From: CBDCIS01 sp965217565
Lineage (GTDB): Bacteria > Chloroflexota > Dehalococcoidia > Lucifugimonadales > CATOSD01
DNA length: 64,000 nt
NCBI GenBank assembly: GCA_965217565.1
Contig: CBDCIS010000006.1
Span: forward strand, 248,001 to 312,000
Reading direction: 5' to 3'
Each line of letters starts with the position of its first letter. Within the stretch, counting starts at the first letter, position 1. The position numbers were made by a program, and so were the translations under genes. This document shows positions 60,222 to 64,000 of this stretch, in pieces. Below the pieces are notes generated by a model. That model did not search any database. It saw only the letters and a list, made by a program, of their open reading frames with translations, and was not told where the DNA came from.

Positions 60222-61454
60222 TTGGCGCTCATAGTCCAGAAGTACGGCGGAAGTTCACTGGCCGACGCGGATAAAATCCGCGGCGTCGCGGGCCGTGTCG
60301 CCCGGGCTCACGACACCGGCGACCAGGTCGTGGCCGTCGTTTCGGCGATGGGAGACACAACCGACGAGCTAATGGGACTAGCTCGCCAGATCTCCGACAG
60401 GCCGGAGCCGCGTGAGCTCGACTTGCTGCTTTCGACTGGCGAGCTAGTCTCCTGCACACTGATTGCGATGGCGCTTCGCTCCATGGGCTACGAGGCCATC
60501 AGCCTCAGCGGCGCTCAGGCCGGAATTCGCACCGACACCAGCTACGGCAAGGCGAGGATAGCGGGCATCGAGCCAGAGCGTGTTCAGCGTGAGCTTGACA
60601 GGGGGCGTATCGTCATCGTTGCCGGCTTCCAGGGCATCACCGAGGACATGGACACCACGACCCTCGGGCGCGGAGGGTCCGACACTACCGCCGTCGCTCT
60701 CGCCGCCAGCCTGGAGGCCGCGCGCTGTGAGGTCTATACCGACGTGGCGGGGATTTACACCGCAGACCCAAGGCTGGTGCCGGATGCGCACAAGCTCGAC
60801 GAGGTCGAGTTCGAGGAGATGCTGGAGTTGGCGAGCTACGGCGCGAAGATGAACGCCCGCTCTATCGAAATGGGCATGGTTTACAACGTGCCTATCCTGG
60901 TCGCGTCCAGTTTCGCGGACGCTCCGGGCACGCTTATTCACGAGGGAGCCGACATGAACACCAGGGTTGGAGAGATTAGGAACCGCATAAGAGGCATAGC
61001 CACCGACACCAACGTAGCAAAGATAACCGTTCGCGGCGTCGTGGACCGGCCCGGCATCGCCGCAAGCCTATTCGAGCCGCTGACCAACGCCGACATCAGC
61101 GTGGACGTAATTGTGCAGAATGCCAGCGTAGATGGCACGACGGACATGACGTTCACCGTCAAGAGAACGGACCTTCAGCATGCGCTCGAGGTGACCAGAG
61201 AGGTCGCCATCGAACTCGGCAGCGGCGAGGTGGTGAGCGCGGACAATCTCGCGAAGCTCAGCATCGTCGGCACGGGAATGCAGGACTCGCCCGGATATGC
61301 CTCGACGATGTTCCGCACTCTGGCCGACAACGGTATCAACATTGACATGATTACCACGTCCGAGATTCGCATAACCTGCATCGTCGGTGAGACACAGGTT
61401 GCCGAGGCGGCCCGCGCCCTCCACAAGTCCTTCCAACTGGATCAGCCGGCCTGA
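60222..61454 (+). CDS. lysC: Aspartate kinase
   Basis: 410 residues from TTG 60222. The kinase motif VQKYGGSSLADADKIRG, the FGRGGSDTTAVALAA-type loop (LGRGGSDTTAVALAASLEA) and YTADPRLVPDAHKLDEVEFE form the amino-acid kinase domain. Two ACT domains follow (ITVRGVVDRPGIAASLFEPL; LSIVGTGMQDSPGYASTMFR), as in feedback-regulated aspartokinase II/III. It makes aspartyl phosphate, the entry to lysine, threonine and methionine, and with thrB forms an aspartate-family unit. Start spacing relies on AGG 3-5 nt upstream. Confidence 0.93.
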   Translation: MALIVQKYGGSSLADADKIRGVAGRVARAHDTGDQVVAVVSAMGDTTDELMGLARQISDRPEPRELDLLLSTGELVSCTLIAMALRSMGYEAISLSGAQAGIRTDTSYGKARIAGIEPERVQRELDRGRIVIVAGFQGITEDMDTTTLGRGGSDTTAVALAASLEAARCEVYTDVAGIYTADPRLVPDAHKLDEVEFEEMLELASYGAKMNARSIEMGMVYNVPILVASSFADAPGTLIHEGADMNTRVGEIRNRIRGIATDTNVAKITVRGVVDRPGIAASLFEPLTNADISVDVIVQNASVDGTTDMTFTVKRTDLQHALEVTREVAIELGSGEVVSADNLAKLSIVGTGMQDSPGYASTMFRTLADNGINIDMITTSEIRITCIVGETQVAEAARALHKSFQLDQPA

Positions 61455-61536
61455 AGCGCGTGAGCGTTCGCCGGCCGCACCTGACTACGCGAGTAGCCGC
61501 CAGCGTCCAATCCCCATCTGACGGCCGGAGTTTCCG

Positions 61537-62268
61537 TTGCCAAGTCCATTCCTCTCAGTAATCATTCCCGCGTTCAACGAAGAGACCCGCATCATCGCCA
61601 CTCTCGACGGCGTCGCGCGTCACCTGCTCACCCAGCCCTACTCTTGGGAGGTCATCCTGGTCGATGATGGAAGCGCGGACGATACCGCCATGCTGGTTCG
61701 CCGGTGGACGCAAGACAACGCGCGGGTGCGCGTGGAAACGATACCTCATGCCGGCAAGGGCTGGGCCGTCAAACATGGAATGTTGACCGCTAGGGGTGAG
61801 TTCCGCTTCATGTGCGACGCCGATCTCGCCATGCCCATCGAGCGGCTGGACGACTTCCTCGCTCGAATGGGCGAGGGTTATGACATCGTCATCGGCTCGC
61901 GGGAGACGTCCGGAGCCAGGCGTTTCAACGAGCCGCCTATGCGCCACCTCATGGGACGCCTGTTCAACTGGTCAGTGCGACTTCTCGCCGTCGGTGGGAT
62001 ACGGGATACCCAATGCGGCTTCAAGTGCTTCCGCGGAGGCGTGGCCGATGAGCTCTTCGCGTTGCAGCGAATCAAAGGCTGGAGTTTCGACGTGGAAATC
62101 CTCCATCTTGCCCTGAAGAGGGACATGCGCGTCCTGGAATTGCCCATACACTGGTACCACCAAAAGGCGAGCAAAGTCCGCATCGGCATAGACCCCATGC
62201 AAATGGTCCGAGACACCATCCTCATAAAGTGGAACGCCCTCCGCGGCAAATACAAGCCGAATCCCTAA
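61537..62268 (+). CDS. GT2 family glycosyltransferase (dolichyl-phosphate glucosyltransferase-like)
   Basis: 243 residues from TTG 61537 (GGAG upstream). FLSVIIPAFNEETRIIATLD, ILVDDGSADDTAMLVRRW (nucleotide-sugar site) and the DAD metal motif in FMCDADLAMPIERLDDFL identify a GT-A family 2 enzyme. RETSGARRFNEPPMRHLMGR and RDTQCGFKCFRGGVADELFA match the ALG5/DPG-synthase-type subgroup. It lacks a clear transmembrane segment. It likely transfers a sugar to a polyprenyl-phosphate carrier; donor and acceptor are unknown. Confidence 0.87.
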   Translation: MPSPFLSVIIPAFNEETRIIATLDGVARHLLTQPYSWEVILVDDGSADDTAMLVRRWTQDNARVRVETIPHAGKGWAVKHGMLTARGEFRFMCDADLAMPIERLDDFLARMGEGYDIVIGSRETSGARRFNEPPMRHLMGRLFNWSVRLLAVGGIRDTQCGFKCFRGGVADELFALQRIKGWSFDVEILHLALKRDMRVLELPIHWYHQKASKVRIGIDPMQMVRDTILIKWNALRGKYKPNP

Positions 62269-62408
62269 ACCGCGCATTGCATCATCGCCATCCATGCCCT
62301 GCTGTCGTTCGGTCTCCACAACACCCTCTATAGACCCAAACAACCCGCTGCTCACAAACACTGAAAAACGGACAGACGGACAGATTGACAAATTAACCCC
62401 AACCCTTC

Positions 62409-62448
62409 TTGCGCGGGGCTAGAGTTTGCGCTACAATTCGCAAACTCT
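62409..62448 (+). promoter_or_regulatory. Promoter with a palindromic operator overlapping the -10
   Basis: TTGCGC (62409-62414) and TACAAT (62432-62437) are 17 bp apart. The -10 sits in the loop of a perfect 10-bp-arm palindrome, AGAGTTTGCG-CTACAATT-CGCAAACTCT (62421-62448). Such placement is typical of a repressor site and would not give an RNA hairpin because transcription starts inside it. It lies 16 bp before the TPR gene start. Confidence 0.65.
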
Positions 62449-62463
62449 GTTGAGGTATCAGCT

Positions 62464-63318
62464 ATGAACATGACCGGAATCCAAGACAAAGAGAAGACCA
62501 GAAAGGACAAGGCCAAGAAGGCCGTAGCCTTGGCAATGCAGAGCCGCTGGAAAGAGGCGGTGCTGATGAACCACTCGATCCTGAAGGACTTCCCACAGGA
62601 CATGGAGGCGCTCAACAGGCTGGGCAAGGCCCTCAGCGAATTGGGCCGCAACAGGGAAGCCAAGGAGGCCTTTGGCCGCGCCCTGCAGGTCTCGCCTCAC
62701 AACAGCATCGCCAGGAAGAACCTCAACCGACTGACGCAACTGGGCGACGACGCCCCGGGCTCCGGCGCCAAGAGCGGCACGACGCCCCAGGTTTTCATAG
62801 AGGAAAGCGGTAACACCGGCGTCACCTCGCTGGTCAACTTGGCAGCGCCCAACGCGCTGCTCAAGCTGGCTCCGGGGCATCCCGTGCAATTGCGGCTCGA
62901 GGGAGGCGGTCTGAATGTGACCCGTCCCTCCGGCGAATACGCCGGTCAGGTCGAATCGAGGTTGGCGTCCAGGCTAACCAAGCTTATGAAGGGCGGCAAC
63001 CAGTATGACGCCACCGTCACCAGCGTCTCTGAACGAGAGCTGACCATCATCATCCGGGAGGTCTCCAAGCATCCCTCGCAGGCGCATGTCGTATCATTCC
63101 CGGCGCGAGTCGCCGGACCTTACCCGATGTACATACCAAGCTCCATCGTTGACTACGAGCTGGCCGACGAGATCGACGAGTCGGATTCGGTCACCGTGAA
63201 AGACTGGTCAAACGACGACACCGAGCCGGGAGACGACAAGGCATTCTCCCCGGTGTTTCATCGCATCATCAATAACCCGGGGAACGAACTGGAGTCAGAC
63301 GAGAACGACGACTTCTAG
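62464..63318 (+). CDS. TPR-containing protein with an unknown C-terminal domain
   Basis: 284 residues. An N-terminal basic stretch (KEKTRKDKAKKAVALAMQSR) leads to two TPR units (AVLMNHSILKDFPQDMEALN, LGKALSELGRNREAKEAFGR). The C-terminal ~180 residues show short beta-like segments (VTSLVNLAAPNALLKLAPGH, VTSVSERELTIIIREVSKHP) that I do not recognise, and an acidic tail (SDENDDF). It has no signal peptide. A strong palindrome-bearing promoter regulates it. It may be a conserved Chloroflexota-type protein; no function is inferred. Confidence 0.7.
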   Translation: MNMTGIQDKEKTRKDKAKKAVALAMQSRWKEAVLMNHSILKDFPQDMEALNRLGKALSELGRNREAKEAFGRALQVSPHNSIARKNLNRLTQLGDDAPGSGAKSGTTPQVFIEESGNTGVTSLVNLAAPNALLKLAPGHPVQLRLEGGGLNVTRPSGEYAGQVESRLASRLTKLMKGGNQYDATVTSVSERELTIIIREVSKHPSQAHVVSFPARVAGPYPMYIPSSIVDYELADEIDESDSVTVKDWSNDDTEPGDDKAFSPVFHRIINNPGNELESDENDDF

Positions 63319-63386
63319 GCGTCGCGCTGTCTCCCGACTCAAGCGCGCCGTCTTACCGGGTTGCAAGGCCCGCCTTCCCTTTCTAC

Positions 63387-63647
63387 TTACACCCCGTCCC
63401 GGGTAGCCAGTGGACGCTCTCGGTAGTACAGGCCCCAGCGTTGCATAAGCTCCTCGACCCGAGGGTCGTCGAGTTCCACGAGTTGCTTGAAGAAACCGGC
63501 GATGGCGTGCGCGTGAAGCATGTCTTCGGAGCACACCCAACTAGCTTCACTGGGAACGACGTACAGCAGCCCGTTCTGGTGTTCGCACTGGAACACCACC
63601 CGTTTCCCGCCTGAGTCGTGCTTTACGTTTAGACCGAAGTCGACCAT
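63387..63647 (-). CDS. Hypothetical protein
   Basis: 86 residues from ATG 63647, preceded by GAGGTG at good spacing, so it is probably translated. The sequence (MVDFGLNVKHDSGGKRVVFQ, ASWVCSEDMLHAHAIAGFFK, PRVEELMQRWGLYYRERPLA) has no motif I can name; it is soluble, with two cysteines. It lies between two plus-strand genes and is convergent with the TPR gene. Confidence 0.6.
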   Translation of the reverse strand: MVDFGLNVKHDSGGKRVVFQCEHQNGLLYVVPSEASWVCSEDMLHAHAIAGFFKQLVELDDPRVEELMQRWGLYYRERPLATRDGV

Positions 63648-63812
63648 CTGGACACCTCGAGTAGTTTATTAGTGCGTCAGTATGTCAGAACAGGGATTCG
63701 CGGAGTCTATAGGGATTCGGGATTGTGGCGTGAGCCAAGTAGTCTGGCAAGAGAATCCCGTAAATCCTGAGTATGGCGATTCGGGCCTCCCGTAAACCCG
63801 CGCCGCGTCGGA

Positions 63813-63841
63813 ATGACATCGATGGCATCCCCTGCTATAAT
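63813..63841 (+). promoter_or_regulatory. Promoter of the MBL-fold hydrolase gene
   Basis: A perfect TATAAT (63836-63841) lies 17 bp after ATGACA (63813-63818). The leader to ATG 63934 is ~85 nt and carries AGGAGG at 63921-63926. Confidence 0.65.
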
Positions 63842-63933
63842 CACATCAAACCCCGTACTGCTTGGAGGGTCGCGGCGCCTTGCGGGAACCAGGCGTGCGC
63901 GCCCATTAACATCAAATGCCAGGAGGCCGCGAG

Positions 63934-64000
63934 ATGTCCCCGCACTACCAGGACGACAGCATTACCATTCACAAGTACGAATGTGGCCCCTACGGCAACA
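63934..64000 (+). CDS. MBL-fold metallo-hydrolase (5' end only)
   Basis: 22 codons of the gene fall in the window, from ATG 63934 with AGGAGG upstream. The peptide ends ITIHKYECGPYGN, which matches the first strand-turn of hydroxyacylglutathione-hydrolase-like metallo-beta-lactamase-fold proteins (pattern CGPYGNNAYLV). The metal-binding HxHxDH motif would lie beyond the window edge, so the assignment rests on this short start. Confidence 0.5.
   Translation, partial: MSPHYQDDSITIHKYECGPYGN

Noticed and set aside
1..64000. tRNA and rRNA genes
   Set aside because: I looked for T-loop (GGTTCRANTCC) and cloverleaf patterns and for conserved rRNA stretches between genes and found none convincing; a covariance-model search was not possible.

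Overview
The window is about 64 kb of a GC-rich bacterial chromosome with no rRNA, tRNA or CRISPR array that I could see. Gene content (two LLM-class flavin-dependent oxidoreductases, several CaiB/BaiF CoA-transferases, acyl-CoA dehydrogenase, P450, amidase, split and full TPP decarboxylases, ThuA, NHL and PQQ propellers), frequent GTG/TTG starts and many short palindromic repeats suggest a Chloroflexota bacterium of the Dehalococcoidia/SAR202 type. This assignment is an inference from gene content, not from a marker gene.

Layout. 1-5.0 kb (+): the end of a 5-oxoprolinase (pxpB-pxpC), a ketopantoate-reductase-like enzyme, a YqaA/DedA membrane protein and a membrane-anchored PQQ propeller. 5.0-8.1 kb (-): an NHL propeller, an LLM oxidoreductase broken by one base, and a GarR-like reductase. 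8.1-11.4 kb (-): an accessory patch with a PLD nuclease-ATPase protein, HigA with a truncated HigB, fragments of another antitoxin and of a helicase, and duplicated pieces of garR and mdh. 11.4-18.2 kb (-): a central carbon cluster (carboxyltransferase, small subunit, biotin-bearing OadA-like subunit, isocitrate dehydrogenase, PHA-system protein, malate dehydrogenase) and Trm112. 18.2-28.7 kb (-): methyltransferase, then a defence-like island (HIRAN protein + HipA-like kinase, TcmP + Gp37/Gp68, HicB with broken HicA, an IS transposase remnant, a large type IIG restriction-modification enzyme).

28.7-40.7 kb (-): CopD-like membrane protein, peptidase E, LLM oxidoreductase, MFS transporter, split TPP decarboxylase, tgt, TauE, the aroKB-aroE-ThuA group and an SDR. 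41-54.9 kb (+): PAC2 protein, MoxR ATPase, benzoylformate-decarboxylase-like enzyme, P450, acyl-CoA dehydrogenase, three CaiB/BaiF domains in two genes, DNA polymerase IV, amidase and cupin. 54.9-59.0 kb (-): fmt, DUF192, mutS2. 59.2-64 kb (+): thrB, lysC, a glycosyltransferase, a TPR protein, a small unknown gene (-) and the start of an MBL-fold hydrolase.

The most unusual feature is the repeated mosaic structure of the accessory patches. Duplicated pieces of neighbouring housekeeping genes (5' garR, 3' mdh, 5' methyltransferase) abut truncated toxin or restriction genes. Both toxins (HigB, HicA) are cut while their antitoxins look intact. Short mobile repeats with terminal inverted repeats sit among them; one supplies the start region of the PLD-ATPase gene, and a related one forms the linker of a tandem CaiB-CaiB fusion.
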